Assembly: GCA_003993805.1 (NCBI GenBank)
Contig: RSEF01000021.1
Coordinates: 4,754,197 to 4,818,196 of the forward strand
Length of the DNA: 64,000 nucleotides
Source of the DNA: Himantopus leucocephalus
Taxonomy: Eukaryota > Chordata > Aves > Charadriiformes > Recurvirostridae
Direction of reading: 5' to 3'
A program made the position numbers and the translations under genes. This document shows, in pieces, positions 1 to 11,800 of this stretch (position 1 is the stretch's first letter; each line of letters starts with the position of its first letter). The notes beneath the pieces were generated by a model that saw nothing but the letters and a program-made list of their open reading frames with translations, did no database searches and was not told the DNA's origin.

Positions 1-3000
1 CAGTACCGACAGCGGCTGGAGGACCACTGATACAGCCCGTACCAGCATCCAGAGATGCAGCTCAGCACGCTGCAGACCTGCAAATTTTCATCTTCCTCAA
101 TGCCTTGGGGAAGCCCTGTTAATTTGGCTGAGCTATCCCTTTTGTTGACCCCTGTCCCCGACTCTGAAGCCCAGGTCAACGAGAAGCTTTAAACTACCAG
201 ACGACTAGCAGAATTTTTGCATCAGTAATCCTCTTGCGGTAGGCACATCTAAGACACCAGGGCTGTTTTCACAAGCTACAGCAGATACACACTACCTGCC
301 CTTTCACCTCAAACTTCGATATCCCAAATTCTTCCTTCTTTCAGAGGGCCTGGCACTGCCCATTACAAAATATATTGCTTTCCTGCTCCCTTCCCCACAA
401 TAAACACAACCAAAGAAGGTTGGAAATCATCCAGCTGTAATATGCCCAGGACTCAGATGCGAAGCAGGCACTAAATCTAGGCAATTGTCCCCATCAGGAC
501 CTGTCCCATTAGCGTCACTGATACAGATAGAAAACTCTATCCCCCCCAATACAACATTTTGGGGTTCAGTCCCTTCTCAGCCCCTGTACCACTTCACCTG
601 CATCCAGGGAATTCAGACACCGACAGCATGCAGCAGCTCAAATTTAGTCTTTTAAATATAAGGTTAATCGGGTGTTCAGCCTAGAAGAGCCAGCAATTGT
701 GAGGAAGCGGAAGGACCTCATATTTCAGACCCAGTGAGTGAACTACCTGCTCTGAACTGCAGGTCCAGACATCGCTACTCTGACGGCTGATTTACAGCGG
801 TCAGGACTGCAAACGTTGATGGAAATGTGACTTATCGTGGCAAGGGGAGCTGTCATTCCTGGCACCAGCTCTGCCTTCAGAGGTGGCAGGAGGGACAGTA
901 GAATTAGGCAACCGGCAGTTTCAGACAGCCAAACTGAAGACTCGGACACCTTGTACCCCTCTGCCAGCTCCCGACAGACACGGCGGAGGACACAAGCACA
1001 CCGAGAACACACAACTGGGGTGAGCTGCAAGGATGGGTTAAGAGCACGCACCTCAGCCCCAAACACTTCTCTCCACCTCCTCTCTCTCCTGCTCCCGCTG
1101 CCACATATCTGCCTTCTATTCCCCAAGCCCCCCTGCTATGGCTGGGAGGGCGAGGAGCGCGCTGCTCCTGCCGATCGGTAGAATTAATCTGCTCGGAGCT
1201 CGCCTCAAGGCAGCACGGGGCACCGCAGACAGCGCTGAGTCTGCAGGACTGAGAATCCCCAGCTCTCAGTAGGGTTTGGGGTTTTTTTTAATGAATTAGG
1301 CATAACTGACACGCACTGAATCCTCCTGTCTAGACATCTGCAGAGAAGTGACAAGCTGCCAGAGAGGATGTGGAGCCTCGGCAAGGCGGTGGGGAGGATG
1401 GGGGAAAAACTGCACACAGTTGCCAGCTCTACAGCACAGAGACAGCGCTGGCTTCAGGCAAGAAGGGCATTCAGCACATTGACCTAGTCAGTGTCTTTCA
1501 GCAACTCAGTGGGTTGTAATCAATTGGCTCTGGTGCACACAGAAGGCTGGAGGTCTTTTCTAATTAAAGCCTCTCTCCCCATTACTCCTGGGCAGTTTTG
1601 TTTGGAAACTCGGCTCAAAGTTGCTCTCAGTCACCCCAGCTCACGCTCCGAAGTGCTTTAGCTGAGAGAGGAGGGAGTGCAAGGCAGAGCCTCGACGCCT
1701 GCACTGGGATGTTCCCACCCCTGAAAGAGATAAAGGGTATCCAGCCTGCTTAGTGCCTATCTGGGAACACGGTCTTCTCCCTTTCTCATGCATGCTTCGC
1801 ACAGGCAGCAGCTCTTCCTGCGGACATCTTCAAATTCAGCTTTTGCCTTCAGTATTTCTGCACACGGGAGATCACAGCAGCTCCAAGCAGGACTGGAGGG
1901 ATTTAGAGGCATCTGTGCTAACATTTGGGTTACTTTAAGTAATTGGTTGTAAGGGTCAGGACCCAAATAGGTTTGGAACTGCTGAATACCCAGGTTAGGG
2001 AGAAACCAGAAATGGAAACTAATTCATGCCTTGAGACGCTCAGCAAAACGTGCAGGTCTCCAGCTGCACTGGGATCAGACAGCAGTTCCTACAGTCCAAC
2101 ACAAAGCACACCAAAATCTAAGCAGAAGAAGCCCTTTGCCTCTGCCAAGGACTGGAAATGTGGGTCATGTCCTAATTCCCCCTTCCCAGTGTCTCCCAGC
2201 AGACACAGGAGAGGAGTTGCTGTCGCATCCAGTGCTATTTTATGGCACAGGCAGTGCCAAACCTCTACACGTAGACATGAAGCAAGTCTCCTCTCCAGGC
2301 AGCAGAGGGATAGTTAACAGCTTCAGCTGTGCTATCCATCACTGGGGTATTCCCAATCTCCCTCTCGCCTCCCCTGTGACAGACATCTCTGTCCCCAACT
2401 CATTTTTCAGACAGGTAAACAGACAAGACAAGAGCACTCAGGTCATTGCAGGCAGAGGATCCTGGACTTGCCCAGGAGCTCCTTCTCTGCAACATCCTTG
2501 GCCAGCAGCTGTTTGAGGAGGGATTGTGCCTTTTACCTGTGCCCTGGGCAAGGTGATGGTGTCTCAACTAGGTGGCAGTGGGCCAGTTCAGAACGGGTCG
2601 TTACCGCTCAGCAATGCCCTGACATCAGATGAAAGAGATGAATCTGGTGAGACTCAGCATGAGCTACCACTTGGCTTCCAGAGGGAAAGTTCACTCCATG
2701 ACGTGAGGCAGCATGGCCAAGTGGCTCCGGCAGCGGACTAGGAAAGAAGAAAAATGCACTCGGGTCTGTTGGCTGCAAACGGGCGAGCGGATCTTTTCCA
2801 GACGGATAAGCCAGGGAAAAATGCTGTGGCCGATGCCTGATAAAGCACTGCTCATGAGTGACTCTCCGAACCAGGAGGTCACCACCTGCACCCCAGCCTT
2901 TCACAGAGACTGCATGGCCCACACCGCGTTTAGGGACAGCTAACAAAGCCTCCTACCAGCCTCAGTCATAGCGTGGGTTGGCAACGTAGACATACCGGAC

Positions 3001-4780
3001 GATGTAAGCATTTCCTCTTCTGAACAAGCTCAGTGCTTCACACTGCGGAGCAGTGGGAGCCTGTTTTCAAGCCAGAAAACAATTAAGAGAATTCCCTCAC
3101 ATCTTCTTGCAGGCTGCAGCACGAGCCACGTACATGGAAACTGAGCTAGGAGGAGCATGTGACATAGTGGCCTTGAGTTTGCTGGTACACTGCGGGCCTG
3201 CCAAGGCCAGCGGGTCCCAGACCCTGGGAATTTCAGCTGAAGGAGCTCAAATTCCTGTCCCCGAAGAGTCACATCCTTTAGAGGAGGCAGCGCGGTTTGC
3301 AGCCAGTTCGAGCAGGCCAGGCAGAAAGGGTGAAGCGCCTCTTGCCACCGGGGCCAGCTTGCCTCAGGGTTTGGAGGCAAGGCTGCGGCACCCGGGAAAA
3401 TACAGAAGCCAGCGCTGAGAGTTCAGCGTGGCTATTTGATTTTTGAGCTGCGGAGCCTGAAATGCAGCAAAGCAAGACCAGAACCCAGAACAGTCTCCCC
3501 AGCAGGTCTCCAGTCTTCAGAGCATGCCAGCCTTGATTTCCACCTGCCACTACAGAGACCTACAGAGACCCAGACTGATGCTGACGAGAGCAAGGGCACA
3601 CGGCCACCAGACGGGCTGGCAGAGCAAAGAGGTTGCATTGCCACCCTCACCAAGCTGACCTTAGCTGACAGAAAGCAGAAGGGGCCATCCGAGCTACCCA
3701 AGATACTAAGGAGCAACTCTGTTTGGATCCAAGACTGTCAAGCCAAGACAGCAGGTGACTACTACGCCTACTGGCTCCTGGTCTGCTCCACATTAGATGC
3801 TATTTACTGGGATTCATGTATCAGTCAGTTCTCAGGAAGGAAACTCAGATCTTTACACCCAAGATCCCCAAGAGTCTTACTCACTGCCTCGCTGAATGAA
3901 GTATTTCCAGCAGATGCTTGTGGGTTAGGAGAGAAACTTGGGGTGCAGAGGGGAGAGAATCCACAGAGGTTATTGCTTGGCTGCAGTCTTCACAACGAAA
4001 AGGCTATGGCACATTGAAGTGTTAGCGAGCAACATAGCAGTGAACTTGTAAGAAACCAGCACCTCCTGGTACGAAACGCTAGCACACAGACATCCCAAAT
4101 CTCTTGCAGAGGCCCCATCCCTCCTCCCATCCTTAAATTCAGCTCGTGCCTTCATTCTGTCCGTACTGAAAAGGGGCAGTAGCTCTCCGAGGCTCGTTTC
4201 AGCAGTGCCCTAGGGTTGCCCTAGGGGCAACAGACTACCTGCATCAGCCCGGCACACCTGGAGACTGTCGGGACGAAAAGCACCCAAATATCCACGTGTT
4301 GCTGAATCACTCCAGAACGAACCTTGCGGTCTCCAGCAACAGAGAGCGCCCCAAGATAGCGCTCATCGGACAGGGGCCACTGAAGTCAAAGGAGAACAGG
4401 CTTCCTTTACAAAGAGACCCCATAAAAGCAAGGCCACCGTTCCTGCAGTTTTCTAGCTTGGCACAAAAGCCTGGTCAGTCGGTGGCCGCGTAGTGACGCG
4501 CAGAGAGCAGGGGCAGCCAACCGACCGCTGCATTTCTTCCTTGCTGGGGAGAAGCCGAGGTGCCAGGGCCGGCACTCCTCGGAGAGGGAGGTGTTTGCTC
4601 AGCCAGCAGAGCCCAGGCAGCCCTGGCCTGCTGCTCCCTGGGACCACCTCCGCCAGCGGAGCTGCTGTGGCTGGAGGAGAGCTCTCTGCCCTAACGCTCA
4701 CTGCAGAGGCCGGAAAAAAGCTGCCTCCCGCTTCCCCTGCCAAGTTACCAGAAAACCTGAGGCGACGTTTCTCCCTGTGC
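1..4780. other. Upstream non-coding region, no gene recognised
   Basis: No exon could be supported on either strand. The open frames present, the longest 193 codons at 3436-4017 on +, match no family I know and lack flanking splice signals that would join them into a gene. In human the gene head-to-head with NOC2L is KLHL17, but no BTB or Kelch-repeat coding sequence is visible here. The stretch is therefore either intergenic or an intron behind a non-coding first exon of a divergent neighbour. The first 30 bases read in frame to a stop and an AATAAA lies at 399-404, which is too little to call a gene end. Confidence 0.5.
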
Positions 4781-5240
4781 CCTTCAGCTCGCACGGGCGA
4801 GCGAAACCGCAACTGTCAGAACCTCTCTGCAGCCCCGGCATCTCGCCGGGCTCTACCTAAAGCTGCAGCTTTTCGCTTTGCCGAAGGGATCGCTCCACGA
4901 TTTGGCAGAGGACGGGGAAGGAGACCACGCTGAGCGTGGAAAAGGCTGCCGGCCTCAGCTCCGGAGAGACGCCGAGGTACGGAGAGCGAGCGGCGGCCGT
5001 TCAGAAACGGCACCGGTTCTTCCTCCAGACGTGCCGCCTTGTATCCCGACCGGCAAACTTGCTCTCCCAGGAGGGACACGCCACCGGCAGCGGCGGGGAG
5101 TGATGGAGAGCTCATCGGGGCGGGGGGGGTGCTCCGGCCGCCGGCCCCCCTCCCCTCCCACGGTAACCCCTCCGGCTCCCCCCCCGCCTCCCGCCGCCGG
5201 GCCCGGGGAAGGGGCGACGGTAGAGCTGTGCCCCGGCGGT

Positions 5241-5246
5241 ACTCAC
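5241..5246 (-). promoter_or_regulatory. Candidate minus-strand splice donor of a divergent first exon
   Basis: Read on the minus strand, the sequence across this point is AGCC|GTGAGTACC, a near-consensus 5' splice site inside the CpG island and about 590 bp from the NOC2L start codon. It would end a GC-rich, probably non-coding exon lying just above position 5247. This fits a divergent transcript such as KLHL17, but no partner acceptor or coding exon is in the window. Confidence 0.25.
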
Positions 5247-5270
5247 GGCTCCGGTGCAGCGACGGCCCAG

Positions 5271-5292
5271 CCCGGCCCGGCCCGGCCCGGCC
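5271..5292. repeat. Short (CCCGG)n tandem repeat
   Basis: Four to five copies of a CCCGG pentamer occur in the CpG island, just on the exon side of the candidate divergent donor. This is a simple low-complexity repeat with no assigned function. Confidence 0.8.
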
Positions 5293-5485
5293 GGCGGGAT
5301 GCTGCGGCTCGCCGCTATCCCCGCACCGCTACCGCCGGCCCCGCGACGGGGAGACGGGGCGGGCCGGGGGCGGGCGGGTGCGGGGCTCCTCCTCGGGGCC
5401 GCGGCGGGACGGGGCTGCGGCTTCCTCCCTCCGTCCCTCCCTCACCCGGAATAACCCCGCGGCGGAGCCGTGCGGGAGCTGCCCA

Positions 5486-5516
5486 CCGGCACGGCACGGC
5501 ACGGCACGGCACGGCG
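5486..5516. repeat. (GGCAC)n pentanucleotide repeat in the promoter island
   Basis: A pure run of about five to six GGCAC/CACGG pentamers sits roughly 320 bp upstream of the NOC2L start codon. Such GC-rich pentamer runs are prone to copy-number change and mis-assembly. Each unit carries CpG, so length variation would alter CpG content of the island. Confidence 0.85.
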
Positions 5517-5722
5517 CTGCGGTCCCCCCTCCGGGTCCCCCCCCCCCCGCGGTTAAATCCCGCCGCGCACGTGTCACCGGGCTGCGGGGGAAGGGGAGCT
5601 CGCCCCGCCCTTACCGGGCCCGGGGGCCGGTCCTGCGTGGGCGGGGGGGACGGGGACACGCCTGGCATCGGCACCCGCGGCCCGGCCGCCGGTAGCGCGG
5701 GGGGGGGGGTCCGGGCCGGGCC

Positions 5723-5770
5723 GGGCGGGGCATGGGCGGGGCATGGGCGGGGTCGCCCCGCCCCGCCCCG
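5723..5770 (+). promoter_or_regulatory. Cluster of GC boxes (Sp/KLF sites) in the NOC2L core promoter
   Basis: Three forward GGGCGGGG boxes lie at 5723-5730, 5734-5741 and 5745-5752, the last two created by an 11-bp tandem unit (GGGGCATGGGC). They are followed at 5756-5770 by overlapping inverted boxes (CCCCGCCCCGCCCCG). The cluster is 60-110 bp upstream of the start codon, the usual place for Sp1-type sites in a TATA-less promoter. Binding is inferred from the motif. Confidence 0.7.
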
Positions 5771-5794
5771 CGGAGCCGCGGTGCACGCTGGGAG

Positions 5795-5800
5795 CGGAAG
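5795..5800 (+). promoter_or_regulatory. ETS/GABP-type site near the NOC2L transcription start
   Basis: CGGAAG lies 31 bp upstream of the start codon, within GAGCGGAAGCGGC. ETS-family (GABPA-like) sites of this form are common at start sites of ribosome-biogenesis and other housekeeping genes. The transcription start is probably within about 30 bp of it, leaving a very short 5'UTR, but it cannot be fixed from sequence. Confidence 0.45.
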
Positions 5801-5830
5801 CGGCGGCCGCGTTGAAGCGAGGAGGGCAGC

Positions 5831-5850
5831 ATGGCGGCCACCGGCAAGAG
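5831..5850 (+). CDS. NOC2L: NOC2L exon 1 (coding part, residues 1-7)
   Basis: This 20-nt coding piece encodes MAATGK plus two bases of an arginine codon and ends at donor GTGAGC. The 5' end of the exon (5'UTR) is not determined but should start near 5800. The reading frame continues only when spliced to exon 2 at 6077, which completes AGG and restores the family N-terminus. Confidence 0.93.
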
Positions 5851-8800
5851 GTGAGCGGTGGCGGAGGGTGAGCGGGATCGGGGTGGCCGCGGGAAGGGGT
5901 ACCGCCGGGTCTGCGGTATCGCCGGGGAGGCTCGCGGGGAGCCGCCGGCCCGGGTGGGGCTCCTCAGCCCGGCGCTGCCGGCCCCAAGGCCGCCGTGAGC
6001 GGGTAGGCCCGGCGCTGCCGGCCCGGCTCCACGCTGAGCTTCTCCCCCCCCTCTCTTCTCTCCTCACCGCCCCCAGGAGCCTGGCGGAGCTGAGCCTGGA
6101 CGAGTTCCTCGCCGCCGGGTCCGAGTCGGAGGCTGACGGCGGCTGGGAGGAGGAGGAGGAGGAGGAGGCCGCCAGGCCCGCCAAGGGCCCGGCGCAGCGG
6201 CGGCCGAGCGGGAAGGCGCAGGACGGGAAGGCGAAGCAGCCGCTGCAGGCCCGACCGGCTGGGAGGTAAGGGCGAGCCGCTGGTCATAGAGCGAGCTAGT
6301 TCTGCGATGAGCTGGGTCAGAGGTGCGTAGAGGGGCTGCGCTTGAGACCGTGGTGTGGTTACGGGGTACAGGACAGTCAGGTTTTCTGTCATACCTATGT
6401 CAGTTCAGGAACTGCAGTGGAGAAAAGCTTATGTATGCTTTTAATCTTTTATAGGGTATATTGGAGTCAGGCAAAGCTTATTTTGTTTTTCCTCAGTTTG
6501 TGTGTATTTGTTCTTACTGAAAGACATTGAAATACTTGCAGATAGAAAGTGATGAAGTAGTTCTTAGATGCTGCTAATCACTATTAGAAGCCAAAACGAT
6601 TCTTTAGTACCAGGTATGATTTTACTGAGCTCTTACTGTCACATTTCTCTGGCGGTGCTGCTTTCAGTGTTCTTTATAAAAAGATTGTGAGACAAATTCT
6701 GAGAAACAAACTTTTGGGGGTTTGCAAGATGTTTCACGATCTCTGGTCAGTATAGTAGTACAACCTGGTGGTTTGCTATCAAGATTTCTTAATACTGAAT
6801 GAAAATAACCTTTCATAAGTCCTCTAAGGTGTTAAAAGGGATAGAGAACCATAGCTACAGCCCTGATAAATCCATCACCATTTAAATCAGCCTTAGGTGT
6901 GCTTTAGTGCTCAGAAGTTGCTTGCTTTTCTTACAGCATCAGTAGAAGCTGGAGTGATGAATAAATGCATGTTAATTCTTATCTACCAGGAAGAAGGGCA
7001 AGGCATCTGAACATAAAGATCAGCTCTCCCGGCTGAAGGACAAAGATCCTGAATTTTATAAGTTTTTGGAGGAAAATGATCGCACACTGCTGGATTTTGA
7101 TGCTTCAGACAGTTCTGATGAAGAGGAGGTGTTGCACGTACCACCTGATACACTGGAGGTACTAGGCCCTGTTTTGGAGTCTGTTTTAAGTATTTGAGTT
7201 TCAGTGCAAGGCCTAAGTATATTTGGGCTTATAGTGGCAAAGGTAGCTGGGGAGGAGCTTCCCCAAAGATCATCTGCAGGTGTGCAGGCTTGTAATCCTA
7301 AGCCAGCTGTGGATTTGGGCTGAGCGGGAGGAGCTCGTTAAAGATTGTGAAAGCAGAGTATTGGAGTGCATTTTCTCTGGCTCTAGTTTTGTGTTTCTGT
7401 TCCCAATGAAAGTTTGTTTTACCTCAGGGTAAAACAGAGGGGGGCCGGCTTTCTCCTTGATGTTTTATGTTATTGCACATTGTATTTATGTAGCAAAGCT
7501 GCAGGGCTTAAGTAGCTTTTTGGGAACTTGTAGTACCTATAATTTTGTTGCTGCTTTACACAAAGTGCTGATAACAGCATTAATAAAATTTACTGCTGCC
7601 TGCCTGCCTTTCCTCTTCAGTAGCTACTTGGCAAAAGAGGTGGGGCCAGGAGTATATAAGCCTTTTCTCAGTCTTGGCACTTTTCTAGGAAGCAAGTGAT
7701 GAAGATGAGGAAGAAGAACATGAAAAAGTCAAACGGAAGAGAGTTTGTTTCATCCCTGTGAGCTTGAAAATGGTTGAAGAATGGAAAAAAGCTGCAGAGG
7801 TGAGCAGGGAATTGGAATACAAGACACTTAAGCGTTCTCCTTTAAACAGTCTTCTGCATGTGTTGCTGCCTCTAAAAGACCAACTTTTGATTTGTTCATC
7901 TTTCACAAAAATCTACAGAGAAGATGTACGTCTTGCATACAAGGTCATACTCCTAGAGCTCTTGTTACTTCAGTGTGACTTGTCTTTGCAATTTTTGCTT
8001 GGGCTGCAAGATTAGAGTACTTGCACTCCATTTGAGGGAGAAGCTAGAGGAACTTTTGTGGCTCAGAAGGGGTCAGAACAGCTAACTTCTGAGTTTTCAT
8101 CCTCTTGCTAAGTATTGTGCCTTTGGCAGCTCCAAGAACTTTTTTAGTCACATCTTGTAGTGATGAAATGGCTTGCTGCTTCTGACTAAGAGGGGGAGAG
8201 GGAAAGGTCAAATTGGTTAATTGCTTGCAGCTGACTCATTGCTTCTCAATGCCCAACCAATTAAAAGCCCTAGAAGGCCATTTTAGAGCAAGTGAAGGGC
8301 ACTAGCATTTGTTAACACAGTCTTGACATTTTTCTTTTGCGTTAGAGGATGGAGCTATTTTTGTGATCCAACTTACAATGAATTCCAATACTCCTGTCTC
8401 AGTAAAGTGTTTCAGAGTTCAGAATATTCCTTGCTTTTTCTCTTCAGCAATCCTTTTTGTTCTTTTCCCCAGAGGAGGCTAACACCAAAACTTTTCCATG
8501 AAATCACTCAAGCCTTTAAAGCATCTGTAGCAACCACCAAAGGAGATAATGGTGGGGCAGATCCCAGCAAGTTTCAAGTCACTGATGCTGCAGGTGAGTT
8601 GGTCGCCATTCTACTTTTGTGAGAGAAGGGAAGTCACTTGGTAAGGAAGGTTTAGCTATTGGAAGAGAGTGGAGATAAGTACTGGCGGGAGCTAACTTAC
8701 CCTTTCGTAGGCTTCATTTCACTTAAGTAGCTTATCTTCTTCCTGGTGGTGAGTTTGTGCAGTGGTATCTCTTCTGGTGTCCCAGTGTGTAAGTGTGCCT

Positions 8801-11800
8801 CTTGCTGGGTGTGCCTGGAGCAGCTGGGCTTGCAGACTGCTGAGGGAAGTACCACACTTCAGTCACCAGACTACTTTGAGTCAAGTTGAAGCTAGGTACT
8901 GTTTATACGCTTGTAGTGCACGTTTTTGTGAACAACTTTGGCTTCTTGCTGATCCCTCTTAGAACTAATCCTACAAGACTATTTTAACTCTTCTTACCAA
9001 ATAGTGTTCTATAACCTCACAACAGTTCAGAGTTCAGTTGCGCTATCCAGTTCACGTTCCCCTAGCAAGGACCTCTCAAAATACTGCATGTCTAGATCTC
9101 CTTTTCTACAGGATTATCATGCCTGTAGAACGGATGAGGTGCAACCTCTCTCCCCAGCCTAGCCCCCTTTTGCATAAGCTCCAGGTTTTGCAGACAGTGC
9201 TGTTACAGAATTGCAACAGCATGGCTGAGCGGGGAATATCTTTGTTAGTGTCTCAGAGGATGTGACAAAAAGCCTGCCTGATCTTACCGCTAAATTAGCA
9301 GGTCCTTTCTCACTGTGTTCTATCAGCTTGTTATTGTGTGCCATCTGGAACTGGCACCGTGGGGTGGGACTGCTTAAACCCCCATGTTCTCCTTAATCCT
9401 TTCTTGCCCGGCATAGGGCTTTTTATCTCTTTCGTAGCTTTTTGTAAAATCTTATTCTTTAATGTAAGACATTGCATAGAATTCACATGTCCACTTCTGT
9501 GATATCTTTTTTTATCAATTAAAAAGTGCCTTTAATTCTCATTATGGTTTGGGGGAGATTGATGGTAGTGTAGACTCCTAGTCGTGAGTCAGGCTGCTTT
9601 TGTGCTTGATGCTGTTTACTCAGAGAGCAAAGAAATGCCCCCTGTGCCAGAGAGCTGTCAGTTGCAATTTTTCTGTTTAGATGAAAAATTCTAGGGTAAG
9701 ACAAACTGATGTTTTCTGGAACCTTGTGGAGACTCAGTAGTTCTACTATGGGAATTACTGCCTTCAGTTCCTTGGGGAGCTCTTTGCAGATAGCTGAGAA
9801 ACAGGATTGTATGGAAAATTATTTACAAGTGTTTTACTGACTTTTTTTGACCAGTGTTCAATGCCCTTGTGTCCTTCTGTGTCCGGGACCTCTTCTGCTG
9901 CCTGCAGAAGCTGCTTCTTCTGAAAACTCCAAAGAACAAACAAAAGTAAGTCTGAGGAGATCTGAGAACTGCAGGTGGGAGAAAGCTGGTAGGGGTCTTT
10001 CAGAACTGCAACCTGGCTGTGAAGCTAGAAAAAGATGGCAGCTCTTCCCAAACACTAGCAAAGTTGCCTGATTATATTCAGTTGTCTTAGGCAGGCTCTT
10101 CCTTTCTTCCCCAGAAATGCATCGTTCAGCAGAGGACACATGACTTCCAACACAAAGAGATCTGGAATTGCATATGCTTGTGCTCAGTATCACTGTTAAG
10201 GTGTTGTGGGTTGGTTTGCAGAGAAAGGGACCAAGCCTTCTGCCTATATGCAAGCAGAGTATTGCAAGTATGTGACTTTAGTTAATCCAGGGCTTTAGCA
10301 GCTGTATTGTGCCCTAGAGTTTGTTGGTCTGAGGGCTGGATCATCTGAGTTTGAGATGTTTGCTGTTAGAGCATAGATGGAATGGAAGCAAGTACATAAC
10401 TGCGCAAAGAATGCTACAATTCATTTTTTTTCCAGAATAGCAGCATTGGTTTAGTACCTATGTATCGCATTTGCTGATGCAATTTTAGTTGACTAGAGAG
10501 GAGGAATGACAATTTTGAAATCTCAGCTGCTGCCTGGGAGCCAGGAATTCTCTGGCTACTGTGTGGGTCGGCGCTCGGAGTTTGACAGTCAGGCCGGGCC
10601 CATAATTAAATAGGTATCAGCATGGCTTACCCAGGAGCAACTGGAAAAGGTGCTGGAAACTCAGTAAGTACCAGTCTGAACTCTGGCTGAATGAACCAAT
10701 ACCATAGCTGGGGACTATGAGCACAGTTTCATAAAACAAGCTGTGAAGTTCCCAGTATGTTTTGCAAGCTGGAGCAGCCTTATTTAGCCCCTGTGCGTGT
10801 TTCCTACTAGGCATTCACAGAAGCTTTTTATCTCAGTCCTCTCTGCAGTTTCAGCTGGACACAGTCTTACTACTTGCTTCATATTCTGAGCTCTTTTGTT
10901 TTTCCCATTGTTGAGTAGAGTGAGAATTGGATGCCTTTGAGAAGTGCATTCAGTTCCAGCATAGCTTTTGTGGCAGTTACTTTTAATTTCTCTGTCACAG
11001 GTGAAGGGAGGGGTGAGCTGAACTCTAGATTCCTTGTTGACAGTGGTGCCTAGTCTGAGAAGTAAATTCCAGTTCGTTGTGTAAATATCAGCCTCTTTCC
11101 TCCCCTCTGACTTGTACAGACCGAGTCTGAATTTTGGGGTGGTCTGGGGGCGCTACTTCGAGTGCAGCGTCAAAGGTTTAGAAGAGACTGAGCAAATGTC
11201 TCACAACTAGTTTGATCCCCAAAATCGACTTCCATGCTACAAGCCAGCCTGCTCTGTTCTCAGGCAGTGGCTGCAGAATGCCTGACGAGACGGTAACATC
11301 AGTGTGAGGGATCCGGGTCTCCACCAGGCATCTTGGCTGTCACAGCTCCCTGTATCACACTTCCTGAGATCTGGGTGCTCTGCTGGGAAGCTCTTTGAAC
11401 TGAATTTTCTAATACTGTTTTTCAGGCAGGCTTTACAGAGTATAAGTATTTCTTTACACCCATGACAAAATTTGTTTCTTTTTTTCTTGCTTTGCTAGCA
11501 GTTGTCTTTACTCACTGACAATATCCAGGAAGTGAACAGACTATTCTTTGTATTGCTGAAATCTTATTTGTGGTGTTTGGTTTTTTTTCTTAAAGCTAAA
11601 CCCAACTCTTGCTCATTTCCAGAATGGTCCTCCCTTCCACCAGCCCACTTTGGAGCAAGCTGCGACTGGACATAAAAGTGTACCTCAGCTGTACTATACA
11701 AGTAAGAAATTTCAGCATGTTTGTGTTACTGGGTTCGGTCTGATCATTGCTGGGCTTTTGTTCGGGGGTATTTTGGAATGAGGCAGGTGAGGTTTTTTGC

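Larger units (their letters stand above)
4880..6290. promoter_or_regulatory. CpG island covering the NOC2L promoter, exons 1-2 and upstream DNA
   Basis: CpG dinucleotides and G/C runs are extremely dense here and fall off sharply on both sides. The island starts about 950 bp before the NOC2L start codon and ends just after exon 2. No TATA box is seen near the expected start, as is typical of housekeeping genes. The roughly 600 bp of island upstream of the GC boxes is long enough for a second, divergent promoter, matching the head-to-head arrangement known for human NOC2L and KLHL17; that part is inference. Confidence 0.85.

Noticed and set aside
3436..4017. 193-codon + strand open frame upstream of NOC2L
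   Set aside because: No recognised family, no supporting splice or promoter signals, and composition like the surrounding DNA.
5315..6184. 289-codon antisense open frame in the CpG island
   Set aside because: It has the same cause: stop-poor GC-rich sequence opposite NOC2L exons 1-2. It has no domain and a Pro/Ser/Arg-biased composition.
4878..6269. 463-codon open frame on the + strand across the CpG island
   Set aside because: Very GC-rich DNA has few stop codons. The translation is Gly/Pro/Arg/Ala low-complexity and reads through the NOC2L promoter, exon 1 and intron 1. Only the exon 2 part (6077-6265) is real coding sequence.
8159..8236. Second C/D-box-like pair in intron 4
   Set aside because: The flanks do not pair to form a terminal stem and no C' box is present.
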